DNA from: Catenaria anguillulae PL171
Taxonomy: Eukaryota > Blastocladiomycota > Blastocladiomycetes > Blastocladiales > Catenariaceae
Direction of reading: 5' to 3'
Assembly (NCBI GenBank): GCA_002102555.1
Contig: MCFL01000040.1
Location: 1-64,000 of the forward strand
DNA: 64,000 bases
The notes below the pieces were generated by a model. The model saw only the letters and a list, made by a program, of their open reading frames with translations. It had not been told where the DNA came from and did not search any database. This document shows, piece after piece, positions 1 to 12,600 of this stretch (position 1 is its first letter; every line of letters starts with the position of its first letter). A program made the position numbers and the translations under genes.

Positions 1-345
1 TGCCGCAAACTGATGCTACGGGCGGCGATACTTGAATGGCGTTTCCGAGCGGCTGGGCCTGTGCAACAGCTGTGCGAGATCCACGTCGCCGCAGCGTGCG
101 GCGGTGATGAGCGTGATCCACGGCGTGCGTGCGAGAGCGATGCGGGTGCATTTTGGAGCCGCGGGGCGAGGAAGGACAGAGAGCAGGGTGTACAGGGTGT
201 TGTTAGGTGGGGAAGGGCGTTGGGTGAACAGTGTCCACAAGGCGTCGTGTGGTTGCAGGTGGATAGAGTGGCTCAGGATGAGCTCGCGCGGACCAGCAAG
301 TTTGCGTAAATGGTGTTCGCACAGCAGATCGGAGGCCCACTGACA
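1..345 (-). pseudogene. 5' part of an ankyrin-like 'LDWW' family gene, interrupted, runs off the left edge
   Basis: The minus-strand frame reads through an N-terminal segment (residues like LYTLLSVLPRPAAPKCTR, then PWITLITAARCGDVDLAQLL) that aligns by eye with the N-terminus of the neighbouring plus-strand gene (LYALATVLPRNSVTLLTS, then TWITLDTASASGDVCLLNRL). It is therefore a divergently oriented paralogue. The frame meets a TAG at 16-18, just where the first ankyrin-like repeat should continue, and the rest lies outside the window. No convincing start ATG is present; the upper boundary is an estimate. It is either a pseudogene or a gene with an assembly error. The function of the family is unknown. 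Confidence 0.5.
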
Positions 346-456
346 TGAACGCAAAGTAATGACTGCAGAAAAGAGAATGAGATGTAATATGTGACAAGCA
401 TTCCTGACATAATCTGACAGACCGATTTGCAAAGCGGAGAAATAGAACCTCAAGCA

Positions 457-2412
457 ATGGATTCTCCACCATGTCTACCAAACGAGTTAATTGACCCCCT
501 GCTCGCAGCGGCCACGGTCTTGACCTTATCCCGTTCCGACCCCCTCAACGACCAGCATCACACCCACCTGTATGCCCTTGCTACCGTACTTCCTCGCAAC
601 TCGGTCACGCTGCTGACGTCAACAGTCCTCAACCGATACGCAACATGGATCACACTCGACACAGCGTCCGCATCGGGCGATGTGTGCTTGCTCAATCGCC
701 TCGTTCGCCTCTCGCGTTCTCATCGGCGGCCGCTGCAGTACACATCCGAGGCAATTACATTTGGTGGCTCGCAAGGTTGTGTGAAGGTTCTGGACTGGTG
801 GTTTGATTGCAGTGGATTGCTCTTTCACTGGACAAGCGACGCGATCGATCAAGCTGCGGCCCATGGCCATGTCAGCATTTTGGATTGGTGGGCTGCTCGT
901 TGCCAAAGCGGGCAAGTACCGTTGTCGGCAGTCAAGTATTCGACTGAGGCCATCACTCGAGCCATTCTAAACAACCACATGGCTGTACTGCACTGGTGGA
1001 GCTCGCCGAATGTCGGCCCGTTCAAGCCCAAAGTCCACTCGTTCACGGCAACCATTGCGGCGGTCTCGTCGCTCAACTGGGCCGCCATCGAGTGGCTCGA
1101 GTCTCGGTCTCTGGCGTCGTATCACACGCAAACGCTGGGGCATGCGTGCCGCACTGGTCATCTGGACATGATCACACACGTTCACAACCGGTTGCAGTCT
1201 GTGGAAGAGAACCAAGGGGCGGTCCATCGAGTGGATTTGATCAAATGGCGGCCGGTCAATGAGGACAATCCGTTCTGGATCGCCACTGAGTGTGGTCATG
1301 TACATGTGCTTGACTGGCTGGTTGATTCTGGTGGATATGTGCCCGAGTGGTCTGGAGGGTGGCGGTATTTGGACGCTGCGGTTGCGAGCGGCGATACCAT
1401 GGCGTGTGAGTGGTGGGTGGAAAGATTTGGAGCAGGTGTGTCGAGTGCAGCAGATTTGAAGTCTGCATTGGCTCGGGCATGCGAGTCGGGAAGCGTGGCG
1501 ATGGCGGCTTGGATTTTCGGCAAATGCGAGGACCCAGAACGCTGCTTGTCGAGTGCGCTGAGTTTGGCGCTCGTCAAGGTCTGTGCAAATGGACATGTGG
1601 ACATTTTGAATTGGGTCATGGAGGAAGAGGCGCACTTGATGTTTGCATGTGCCACAAATAGCCAGCAATTGACGCTCATGCTCAATGGTGCTTCCGCCAA
1701 CGGCTGTGTTGAAGTCCTGGAATGGTTTGACAATTTCAACCTGTTTACCTATCTCGATTTCGGCAAACTGGATGCACTCAACCTTGCATCAGCGAGCGGG
1801 CATGTGGACATCTTGCGCTGGTGGACGCAACGCTTTCCGGACATGCCCATCCCGTACTCGAATCGTGCATTGGACATTGCCTCGCGAAACGGCCACGTTC
1901 AAGTCCTGGACTGGTGGGCAAGCCGTCAAGGACAACGCCCGCTCAAGTACTCGTCGGCCGCACTTCATGTCACATGCACCCGCCAAGGATTTGCGACGTT
2001 ACGATGGTGGACTCGCCAGCAACACTTGGGCACCGTCACACTTCCCAAGCTTGGCACGCGCATGGTTCATTCGCTCATGGATCACGGCCTAGTCACGCTC
2101 CTGGCCGCGCTGCACCTGCTCGGCCTGGTTCCCACCGAGACTGTGGACACTGCGTTGGATATTGCAAGCTATCATGGACATGTGTGCATCTTGGATTGGA
2201 TTGTCAGCACGCGGCCGAAAAGTAGATTGCAGTATTCGGATCGCGCCATGCTCGGCGCAAGCGAGTGAGGGTTTGTACACGTGCTGGAATGGTGGGCGAA
2301 ACGGAGCGGATTGCCACTCAAGGTACCCGTTGGGATCGAGGAAAGGAGCAAGTTGAATGGCGAGGTGAGGCGGTGGTGGGAGACGAGTGGATTCTTGCCA
2401 TTGAGGAAATGA
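457..2412 (+). CDS. ankyrin-like repeat protein of the 'GHVxVLDWW' family, with an in-frame TGA at 2266
   Basis: The reading frame opens at ATG 457 with an F-box-like N-terminus (LPNELIDPLLAAATVL), then carries about 15 degenerate ankyrin-like units with the signature A-S-x-x-G-H-V-x-V-L-D-W-W and a following stretch such as LPLKYS. Such arrays are protein-protein interaction scaffolds; an F-box-like start would suggest a ubiquitin-ligase adaptor, but that is inference. The frame hits TGA at 2266-2268 in the middle of a unit (ASE, stop, GFVHVLEWW) and continues in the same frame with typical family sequence to a second TGA at 2410-2412. So the family-consistent protein is about 651 codons with one internal stop. 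There is no intron in the repeat region. The paralogues are at 44.4, 46.4, 49.9 and 55.6 kb. Confidence 0.75.
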
Positions 2413-2559
2413 TGTATGTATTAATAAACACTTTCATTACGTGTGAATCGCTTCAGAGAAGTGCAGCAAACGCGAATGCATAACACAATGACCATCGATA
2501 TCACCATGCCCTAAAACGATGCCCTGGTGGGATTCAACTCTGAAATGCGGTTCAGCGCT

Positions 2560-3578
2560 TCAAGAACTTGAATTTGACCAGACGCACATGCCGTTTGGGC
2601 CAACCTGGAAAAGGTTAAATTGTCTCAGGCCATTCTTTTGGTAGACCTTGACAAACGTTTCGGCATGACCAAAAGATTCCAACGAAACAGCATGTGCAGC
2701 TTGACCATGTCGGAACCACCAGTCCAGAACGTCGACGAATCCACCTTCACTTGCTGCAACAAGCCAGCTGGTGCACGATTCAGGGAGTCGTGCTTGGTGA
2801 TCCAGAGCCCATTGCAAAACAGATACATGTCCAAGTGTGCTAGCGTGCTTCCAATACTGGGCAGAAAAGTCCGAATAGTTTAGCAATCACCGTTTCCACC
2901 AATCAAGCATATGAACCAATCCCTACTCAACCGCCATCAGGCACATGTCATACTGGCGCGCCAGCCTCCATCACGACAATGGCGACAAGGTCGTTCACGC
3001 TTGCAACACATGCGTGTGCACCGCAAGTCTGGCAGGCCACATGTACAGGGCAGCCACATCGGCTCGAGTCTCTGCATTCCATTCTTTCATAGCTCCTGTT
3101 CCAACCCACTCCAGCTCGTCTGCGTGTCCACCAATTGAGCAGTGCCTCAACGCGACACGACACATGGCAAGGTTGAGCGAAGGTCGAGTTCCCAAACATT
3201 TGCCACAATCGCTCAACGAAGAAATCAACTGTCCAAATAAGCTCGCTGCAAAATTACAGTGAGAATCCCACAACGACTCCAGCAGCCCAAGAACGTCTGC
3301 AGATCGTGGCCGCTCGCATGCTTTGTCAAGTTTGTCGCGTTCAGGTACGGGTCAGGGCAAGGGTGCATCTGCGTGAATGCAGACGCGAGGATGCATTTCG
3401 CTGCGGTGGGGACGAGCTTGAATGGCAGCACGAGCGAGGTGGTGACTTTGAGAGCCGACTTTGGTGCGGTTGCAAGGATGAGCTCGATGAGGTCAAGAGG
3501 GAGTGACGCGATGTTGGAATTCATGCCGGTCGCTTGGTTTGGGCAGTCGACAGAGGCCTGAGCTGTGAGTGTGGGCAT
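2560..3578 (-). pseudogene. decayed ankyrin-like 'LDWW' gene
   Basis: On the minus strand an N-terminal segment (3578 downward; LPLDLIELILATAPKSALKV) matches the F-box-like start of the family. Its C-terminal part (2886-2560) contains two units, LGHVSVLQWALDHQ and GGFVDVLDWWFRHGQ. The middle section (about 3270-2950) has family-like patches such as SIGGHADELEW only in other frames. Several frame changes separate the parts, so a single continuous protein cannot be read. I call this a relic. It lies in the opposite direction to the gene at 457-2412. Confidence 0.6.
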
Positions 3579-4056
3579 GCTTTGATATGCTTGATTGCCG
3601 AGAGTTTCCTATCGCATTTTGTGCATTCATTGATAGCTGTGAATACGACCCAACTCGTCGAGATCGAGGTGACAGATGAGTGTCCGTCGATCAGACTCGG
3701 ATTTGCCATTGCCCACCGCCTTTGCGGTTTTCCAGTCTCCTATGTACGTTAACTCTGTGTCAAGCAGTTGTCCATGCATTTCCTATTGCCCATGCATACC
3801 AGCTAATTGACCGGCCCAGCCCACGAGAATAAGCGCCCTTGAGTATGCAGCGTCCCGCTTCGCCGCTCCCGCCCATTGATATGGTCGCCGATGGCCTCTG
3901 CGGACATGCGCAATGTCATTTCGCCATGTCCTGACAAAACTCTTGCTTCATCTCCTGCCCGACTCCTTTCTTGACCCGAATCGCTCCAGCCCCTAACGAT
4001 CCAAGCGGCCAACTCTGTCCTCGTGCCTTGACAGATTCTCAAACCCACCAACCTAC
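3579..4056. other. intergenic, no gene seen
   Basis: About 480 bp between the minus-strand ankyrin relic and the guanylate kinase start. I see no family-like coding sequence or RNA gene; it should contain the guanylate kinase promoter. Confidence 0.5.
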
Positions 4057-4953
4057 ATGACCATCACTTTGGCATCCGCTGCCATCACATCTTTGCTGCG
4101 CTTGCGTTCCCCTACACCCTCGGTCTCCATTCGAGCCCTTGCCACCGCCATGTGTCCCGCCGCTACCATGTCTACCTCTGCAACCGCATCCGCACCTGCC
4201 GCCGCCATTGCCCGCGACAACTCGCGCCCGCTCGTGCTTTCCGGTCCGTCGGGATCGGGCAAGTCGACCTTGCTCACTCGTCTGTTCAAGGAGTTTCCCA
4301 ATGCGTTTGGGTTTTCTGTCTCTCGTATGATAACGCGCCAACCTGCCGTGTCGATGTTGCTGCTGTTTGTTTACACATTCATCCCTCTTGGCAGACACTT
4401 CGCGGTCGCCGCGTCCAGGTGAAGTCAACGGCGTCAACTACAACTTTGTGACCCGCTCCGAATTCGAAGCACTTATCCAACAAGGCGCATTCATCGAGCA
4501 CGCAGAGTTTGCAAAGAACCTGTACGGGACATCAGTACAGGGTGTCAAGCAAGTCGTCGACCAAGGCCGCGTGTGTGTGCTCGATAGTACGTAAGCTTGT
4601 CGTCTTCCTCTTCCTCTGCACCTGCACACGCACAACATCCCTCACCAACCTCGGCAATTTCATCGCTTGTGATTCGTGTAGTCGACATGCAAGGCGTCAA
4701 GCTCATCAAGAAAACCTCGCTGCGTCCTTGGTTCATCTTCATTCAACCGCCGTCCATGACAGCGCTCGAAGCTCGGCTGCGTGGCCGCGGCACGGAAAAG
4801 GAGGAGGCGATTGCCGACCGGCTCGAAACGGCCCGCGCCGAGCTAGAGTATGCGCAGCAGCCCGGCGCGCACGATTTGGTGCTGGTCAATGACAATTTGG
4901 ACGAGACGTATAAACGGTTGGTGGCGTGGATTCAGGAACGGTATACGATTTGA
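4057..4953 (+). CDS. GUK1: guanylate kinase (three exons)
   Basis: Guanylate kinase transfers phosphate from ATP to GMP to make GDP in purine nucleotide metabolism. Coding exons are 4057-4324, 4395-4586 and 4682-4953, giving 243 residues. The P-loop GPSGSGKST lies at residues 63-71. The first intron falls in the GMP-binding region [18 protein letters not shown]. The second splits the D-x-D-x-Q-G motif ([14 protein letters not shown]). The C-terminus has the usual RxxGRGTE lid and ends RYTI. The 50 residues before the kinase core are Ala/Ser/Arg-rich and look like a mitochondrial presequence. Later in-frame Mets at residues 32 and 38 would give a cytosolic form, so dual localisation is possible (inference). 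The frame is clean and both introns have GT-AG ends. Confidence 0.96.
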
Positions 4954-5228
4954 GCAGCTTATTTGCAACGAGCACCAAGTTTGGAGGAATATGATGGCTG
5001 CTTGGACTCGCCTGTTTTTAGATACATGCATATTCTGTACTTTTGTCTTTGGTTAAATGGTTGTGAGCCTTCAGAGCATAAGAAAGGCGAGACGGTATGT
5101 GTATGTGCACAAAGAAGAATAAATACAACGATTGCTTCGGCAACAAAAGAAACGGACTTGGGAAACACCTTAACTCGAGCAGATCATGATGAAAGTGAAT
5201 ACATGGACATGGGATCGGAGCAACAACC

Positions 5229-6032
<804 letters not shown>

Positions 6033-6431
6033 TTTGGAATGTGGTGGATGTGGTTGTCGTGGTTGAAAAGGGGGGGAAAAGCGACTTGGCTCGTTGACTC
6101 GAAAGGGAATGGGTCAATGAGGTCGGATTTGAAAGAGAGGGAGGCGGACGGGGGGCGCGGCCGGGCTTTATACGTTGCGGGTTGTGTGTGTTGCGATTCC
6201 TTGACTCCTGAGAGAGGAAACGATCTTGGCGCCGTCTCAATGGGAAAGCTGGCAGTCTGCCGAACACCTGTGTGATCGGCAGCCAAGGGTGCACGTGATT
6301 TTCACGCCCTTGCTTCCTATGATCTTCTACAGGTCTTCGGCCGTTGGAGGTCACCGCACCAAACCGGCGTCGAACTTCGTGTCCAGGCAACAAATCCTCC
6401 ATGGCCATCAAGCGATGTGCTATACGATACC
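6033..6431. promoter_or_regulatory. divergent intergenic region between H2A and the acidic protein gene
   Basis: About 400 bp separate two gene starts that point away from each other, so both promoters must lie here. I do not recognise a specific TATA or histone-type upstream element with confidence. Confidence 0.45.
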
Positions 6432-7084
6432 ATGTTCTCCTCATTCATCAAAAAGCTTTCTGGCAGCAAAGACAACCTGCCGTCGGCCTCTTCCGCATCG
6501 CCCTCTGGCGCCGGGACCGGCCGCTCCGACGCTCAAGACACGCTTGCCTCGCTCGGCCTCGACCCGTCACTTCTTGCCGACCCAGAAGACGACGACATTG
6601 ACCCATCTGTCGACCACGACCCCTCACTCGCGGCCGACTTGGATGCCGTGCAAAAGGGAACACTCCAGTCAGCCGCGAAATCCAAGCCAAAGCCAAAGCC
6701 GTCAAAACCACAAGGGGCGGCCGCGGCCACTGCGAAAAAGCCGGATGCAGCGGGGGTCGGTGCCGAGGCCGAGCTGGACTTGGACGCAATTCATCGCGAC
6801 TTGCTGTCTGGTGAGGGCGATTTGGGCTCGGATGACGAAGTCGAGATACACGACCATGAGATGGCCGACCTCGAGGTATGTACCCTACAACCACAACGAG
6901 CATGAGCTTTCGATGCCGAGTTGCTCAAGTGGCTCACGACCCACTTGTATAGGCGCAACTGTCTGAGCTGACGGGCCTGTCACCCGACGAACTCGAGCTA
7001 GCTGCGCTGGAAGCAGAACTGAACGCCGACACTGCCAGCGCAGATACGGCGGGCGTCAAGCAACCGAAAAGTACTTCGAGCTGA
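6432..7084 (+). CDS. small acidic protein of unknown function (two exons)
   Basis: Exons 6432-6875 and 6953-7084 encode 191 residues. ATG 6432 is the first methionine in frame (MFSSFIKKLSGSKD). The N-terminal helix is basic-amphipathic. The centre is rich in Asp/Ala with a Lys/Pro run (KSKPKPKPSK), and the C-terminal third is strongly acidic with predicted helix (DLDAIHRDLLSGEGDLGSDD, then the splice junction, then AQLSELTGLSPDELELAALE). I do not recognise the family. The intron (77 bp) has GTATGT and TATAG ends, and joining it keeps a continuous frame, which supports the model. It shares a promoter region with H2A. Confidence 0.7.
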
Positions 7085-7270
7085 TCCAAGGTGATGGTGC
7101 CTCGCCCCCTCGACTCGCACCATTCCACCTTTGTCAAGTTATTCTTTTGTGTATATTGTATACAAGCACAGCAAGCCACGACCCACCAAATCCGATGCTA
7201 CTGATCCAAGAGCAACTTCCTGCAATTTCAACTTCTCGCCCACCGACCATCCGATCGAATGATAACGTGA

Positions 7271-8230
7271 TCACAGGCCGCCAGCAAATTGCTGCGCAAG
7301 CATCCCCACAACCACGAGCCACACGGCCCACCTCATTGCTTTGACCCTCCTCACACCCACGCTCACGTTATCGCCAGTACCCGCCTCAACTTGTCCATCA
7401 CCTTGCTCTCCATTCCTTGGCTCGTCATCGGGAAAAACGGGCGGTGCCGGCAGGTGCGTGGGTGGCGCAGGAAGCAAACACGTGCCCGATCCTTCACCAC
7501 TCGCAAGTTGACACTTGAACGCGTCATCGGCCGGCTGTTGCGTCGTGAATCCCCCGGAAGCGGCTGCAATGCAACCGAGCAGCGCGCGCGACGAGCCAAG
7601 TGCGGGACTCGCGGGCGGCATAGTGAGTGGGGCACGCGAGCACGACGGGTTGAGGCGTTCCACTTATGAGCAAAAAATGCGAGTCAGGGTCAGCAGTGTA
7701 CAATTGTGGAAGGTACATAACGGGCCAGCGTACCAGTACACGATGGCGCACCAACGGGCGTGCTCACCTGGTCTGCCGAACACGCCCACATGTTACCTGT
7801 GGTTGCGACTTGGATGCATCCGAGCACATACGTGTTTGCGCCAAAGCCCGAGATCTACATGGAGCGCCATCAGCCTCTTGACTCCAAACCATTCAGATTT
7901 TGAATGCATTCAACGAACACCCTGCGGCACAACAAACGGTACACATGCGGTTCCTTGGTTCGGCAAACTCACTCCGGACACGGGCGGCGCGGCCACGGGC
8001 GGCGCTGGGTTTGCGGGAAACGTGCCCCTGGGCGCATTGGGAATCAGGCCAGATGTGAACCCCGTGGCGGCGCCAAATGCGGGCTGAGTCAGGGACGTGG
8101 CGGGCGGGACGACGGGGATGGCGGCGCGGTTGACCGGTGCGGGTGGGGTGGGCGCGCCGGGCGCAGGTGTGTTGGCTGGAGCTGCGGATGGAGCTGGAAT
8201 TGGGTTGGGCGGCGGCGGTTGGGCGACCAT
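7271..8230 (-). CDS. Pro/Ala-rich protein with repeated LGCI cysteine modules and a hydrophobic tail
   Basis: Start ATG is at 8230-8228 (MVAQPPPP). Exon 1 (8230 to about 7919) is Pro/Ala/Val-rich and ends with TACVPFVVPQ. Exon 2 (7854-7768) encodes a module with VLGCIQVATTG and WACSADQ. The last exon (about 7663-7271) has ALLGCIAAASGG, a following FKCQL, a Pro-rich stretch, and a hydrophobic C-terminus (RWAVWLVVVGMLAQQF) that could be a membrane tail anchor. The paralogue at 21.1-22.1 kb has the same order of parts and the same first two exon boundaries. There is no N-terminal signal peptide. I do not recognise the family. The exact start of the last exon is uncertain. Confidence 0.65.
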
Positions 8231-8870
8231 GATTGTGTTATTGTGAGTGTGCGGGGAGTTTTGCTCGGACGTGGATGGAGGCAAGTGGTGAGTGAGGTGG
8301 GTGGACAGGCGGGTGGGTCGTGCCGGCGGTTTATGTATCCTTTTGTGTTGCCGCACTCTAACGGCATCATGCCTAAGCACTTCGAAAGTGGACTCGAGCA
8401 GCTTGCAATTGGCAAGGACCCGTTGCAAAGTGGAGCCAGGGTTGTCACGTTCAACTTGAGTTGGGATTGTGGCATTGCGCTTGGGCTGTAACAACATCGA
8501 GCAACGAGGCTCACGACATTTCCAGTATTGGCGGGCCAGACTCGGTGATGCTTGGACGCGGTCAATTTCGTTACAGGCAGGCAGGGGTACTATGTCGCTT
8601 GTACATACCCCTGCTACAGGAAACAGCCTGAGAGGGCGTGCGCGTCAAACCCTGCCCGTGGCACATCAAGACATGGGCGAGTTGTCAAGGCGGTAGAGAT
8701 AAACATGGATACAAACACATTTTGGAGTACATGGAAATACAAACGAAAAAAAAAGACGGAAAGAGGAAAATCCCACAAGTCACTGACATGGAACCCGCAC
8801 AGCAACAAAGAAGGATCAGTCGCCAGTGGGAAACAACACAAATCACGCAACCGTCCCGCCTTCAAAAGCA
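8231..8870. other. intergenic, no gene seen
   Basis: About 640 bp upstream of the Pro-rich gene and downstream of an ankyrin relic. It contains an A-rich patch near 8740-8760 but no coding sequence I can support. Confidence 0.4.
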
Positions 8871-9460
8871 TCATGAAGGAACTGGATCAGGACCGGAACC
8901 TTGACCTTGTCCGACTTGAGATGAGCCACCATTTGATGACATGTATGTGCTTGCTCTTGACGGCCTCTCGGATCGCAAGCTCGCTCCACTCAAAAACCTC
9001 ACCAGCGGCTCTTGTGACAAAAGCTCGATAACTGCACAATGTCCATGCTTGCTCAGGGCATCGACCATGAATGTCGAATGAGGCAAGGAATACTTGCCTT
9101 GTGCTTGTCGATCCACTCTAAACTGTGAATGTGGCCAAGATCTGCTGCATTTGTGCTCAGGCCAGTCCCACAGACGTCTAGCCATTCCGAGACAGCAGGG
9201 CAGTCCCGCATGCACGAGAATGGAGCCAGCTTTGGCAGTGTCTCAGACGAAATCATTTGCCCGCAGTCAATCAAGCAAAAGCACGAACCGAGACTGAATG
9301 GCGCAAATGACGACACAATCCCAACGTACTTGCTTGGCTGGATCTGTGTACGTTGCCACAAGCCATTGCACGGTGTCGAGGTGTCCATGTTGAGCCGCTG
9401 CATGCGCGAATATCTGGAAGCTTTGGACAGTCGTATGGGTACCCATGCAAAGTACGTCAA
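8871..9460 (-). pseudogene. ankyrin-like relic
   Basis: Two minus-strand frames carry family-like text: NAADLGHIHSLEWIDKHK around 9150-9100, and VDALSKHGHCAVIELLSQ around 9070-9010. Read consecutively they look like two successive ankyrin-like units joined across a frame change. No F-box-like start or intact array is present, so I treat this as a broken copy of the family. Confidence 0.5.
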
Positions 9461-9634
9461 GGCTCAGTCAGTTCTAATGTGTTGTGCATGATCGAGGGGC
9501 CATGTTGACGCGACCAGACAGCCCTTTCCCTGGGAACAGCTTCAGCACGCATGACAGCATAATGGCGGAAACATCTATTTACACCCTGACATGTACTCGT
9601 CGCTTGACTCTGTGCAACAGCATCTGCTTCAACC

Positions 9635-12600
9635 ATGACTTCACCTCGTGAATCTGATGCAAGGGGCCCAAGAGAACGCCGCACACCATGGACAACAGAC
9701 GATCATGACGTGGAGGACTCGGCTCCACGGCACAAACCTGCTGGCGGCCCCATCCGGCCACCTCATTTGGCTCCTTTGGCTCACTTGCAGCTGCAGCATC
9801 CCACATTTACCGACCGCGATGCCGCCGTCGTCCCATTACCGCCACCTTCTTCCCCAGCAACAGTTCCCAACAGCCCACTCTCTATTCCAATTATTGCCGC
9901 CTTTGACTACTCGGGCGCCCTCATGCCCTCAAGCGTTGGAAGCAGCCATGCATCCGTCTCGCCCTCCGTTTTATCCAGCGGAGCTGTTTCGTTGACTCAA
10001 TCCCCGCCTGACGCTTCTCGGTCTGGGATCGTTGCACACACCGACCTGCCGTCGCTTTCGCACGACGCGCCAATTAGAAACCGCGGCATTATTCGCTCAT
10101 CCAGCTCAGAGCACGGGATGAAGCGCCAGGCAGGCAGCTTGATTCCTGTTGCCAACCCAACCACTGCGACAGCACTCAGTCCCGTCAAGGTGCTACCAAC
10201 GCGAGCAAACAGCTTTCATGCGCCAGCGAGCCCGACAACAACTTCGGTCCTCGCTCAGCACGCTCGGGGGAATGCTGCTGGATCAGGGCCTCATCTGTAT
10301 ACGCCAGCGGCTCTCACTGATGCGACGGCGCGACAGCGACACTCGAGCATTCCCACGAAGAGCGCTGCACAGTCGGCTGTCCACGTGATGGGTCATGACA
10401 GTCCTTCAGCAAGTCGACCAGGTACATTGACCAAAGATCAAGCAACTCCAGACCCAAGCGTCCAAGCACCTACAACTACAACCGGTACTGTCACAGGTAC
10501 TCGCCGACCATCGCCTCTGGCAAAATCAATTGTTTTGGACCCGTATCAAGCCTCCGACTCGTCATTGCTGCCATATCCGCACGCAGCCGCAACCGGGCAG
10601 TTTGCCGATTCGACTCTTTCCAGTAATGCGCTTGCTGTTGTCAATGGCTCGACTGGCACTGCGTTGTCGGCGCTTTCCTCCAACTCGATAGGCGGGTCAA
10701 ATGCACTCATCGAAGGTGCTACCGTGCATCACACTCCATCTGTGAATCGCCAAGTCGACAACTCGTCCTCGAGCGCTGATGAATCTGGCGCTTCAACTAC
10801 CTCTGGCGGCAGCAGTCTGCCCACTTTCATCGACCGCATCCAAGCTGCTTACCTCCACCAGTTGCAACACCCACACACTCTGTTTTGGCGCGTCTGGTCG
10901 CGGCTCATTGTCGCGATTGAAATCTACAACCTGTTTTCTGCCCCCTTTGCAGTCGCCTGGATCTGCCACTTTACCATTACGCCAATGTACATGTACTTTG
11001 GCTACTTGCTCGATGTGTTCCTCATGCTCGACGTGTGGCTGAATCTGCATCGATACTACGAGGACGAGTATGGCGTCATGGTGACGGACCCAACCGCCAT
11101 CAAGCAGCACTACCTGCGCCAATCCTACGGCGTGTGGAGTATTCTCGGATCGCTGCCCGTCGACTTGATTGCAATTATCCCGCCCTTGCTCGAGGAACAA
11201 AAGCTCATGTGCGAACGCACGTACTTTCCAGAGACCGAGTCGTTTGGATTTGTGTACGCCATGGGCCCAATTCCAGACTACTTGTATGCGTGGTCCGGGC
11301 TCAGATTGATGCGTTGGTTCCGCATGCCCCACTTGTTTGGCGTCTTTATCAATTGGGGAATTCCAGGCATTCGCAATGTGGCCATCGCCAGGTTGGTCAA
11401 GAACTTGATCGCATTCCTCACGGCGGGTCACATCGATGCGTGCTTGTTTTTTTTGCTCAACGTATGGGAAGATATTGGGACGGCATGGATTGATACGATC
11501 GGGATCCGCAATTTTGAGAGGGAAGTCGTGTTTTTGACGCAGTACAATACCTCCTTGTGCGTTTCATTCTTTGCCACCAAACTCATGCGGTTGCCTCAAT
11601 TCGAATACTTACCTGATCTTGTCATAGTCTTGCGGCGCTCCAGTCTATTGTCTATGTCTTTCGACAAATCAACACCAATGCCGAGCGCCTGTACACCATG
11701 GGCGAAATCATTATCGGATCCATCATCTACGGCTGCATCTTTGGTGCGTCACTCAACGCCATCCTGCCATTCTGAACCGTTCATTCTGACGCACGTTTCA
11801 CCGACTTTCCACCAGGTGTGCTCTCCAATTTCATTCGAGCCATGGACACCAAAGCCGCCCTCGACAAGAAAGCGGAAAAGCACCGCTTCAAAATGGACCT
11901 GCTGCGCACCTTTCTGCGCTCGAAAAAGTTTCCCGTCGACCTGCAACAAAAGATTCTCGAGCACGAAGAGTTTCTGTGGATCAAGGGCCAGGGTATGGAC
12001 GAAGACGAGCTGTTTGCCAACCTGCCCGTGAGTTTGCGCCAAGATGCGTGCAATCACCTGTACATGGACATGATCAATCGTGTCCCGCTGTTTCGCGCAA
12101 CCGATCTCAATTTCAGGTATGGGCTTACGAGGGCTGTCAAGAGTATGGTGGTACCAGAAAACTTTTACGTGTGTCGCGCGGGAGAGGCGTCGTATGAGAT
12201 GTATTTTGTGCGTGCGGGTGAGCTGGACGTGATTTTGCCTGCAGGAGGGGCAGGATTGAACGGCGGCGGCATGAATACGCTGGGGTTGGCAAAGACGATG
12301 GCCAAGCCGATTCGGATTGGGCCAGGCGCGTACTTCGGCGAGCTGGCGCTGATTGATGTGCGTTCATTGTCACGTTCCGGGTGCCTGCGACTCAACTTGT
12401 GTCTGCTGACTGAGCCTTTGCCTGAATAGAATTCACGCGTTCCCGTGACTGTTCGCACACGCACGACGGCCGAGCTCTGCGTGCTTACCCGTGAATCCTT
12501 CTCTGAACTTGTTGCAGCATATCCGCCCGTCGCGGAAGCCTTGCGCCAAGCCCTCGCTCAGCGCCGCGCCGCCGAAGCACGAGCAGCTGCTGACGCCGCG

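Noticed and set aside
10793-11431. 212-codon minus-strand open frame
   Set aside because: Antisense shadow of the ion-channel membrane region, rich in His/Gln as expected for a complement of helices.
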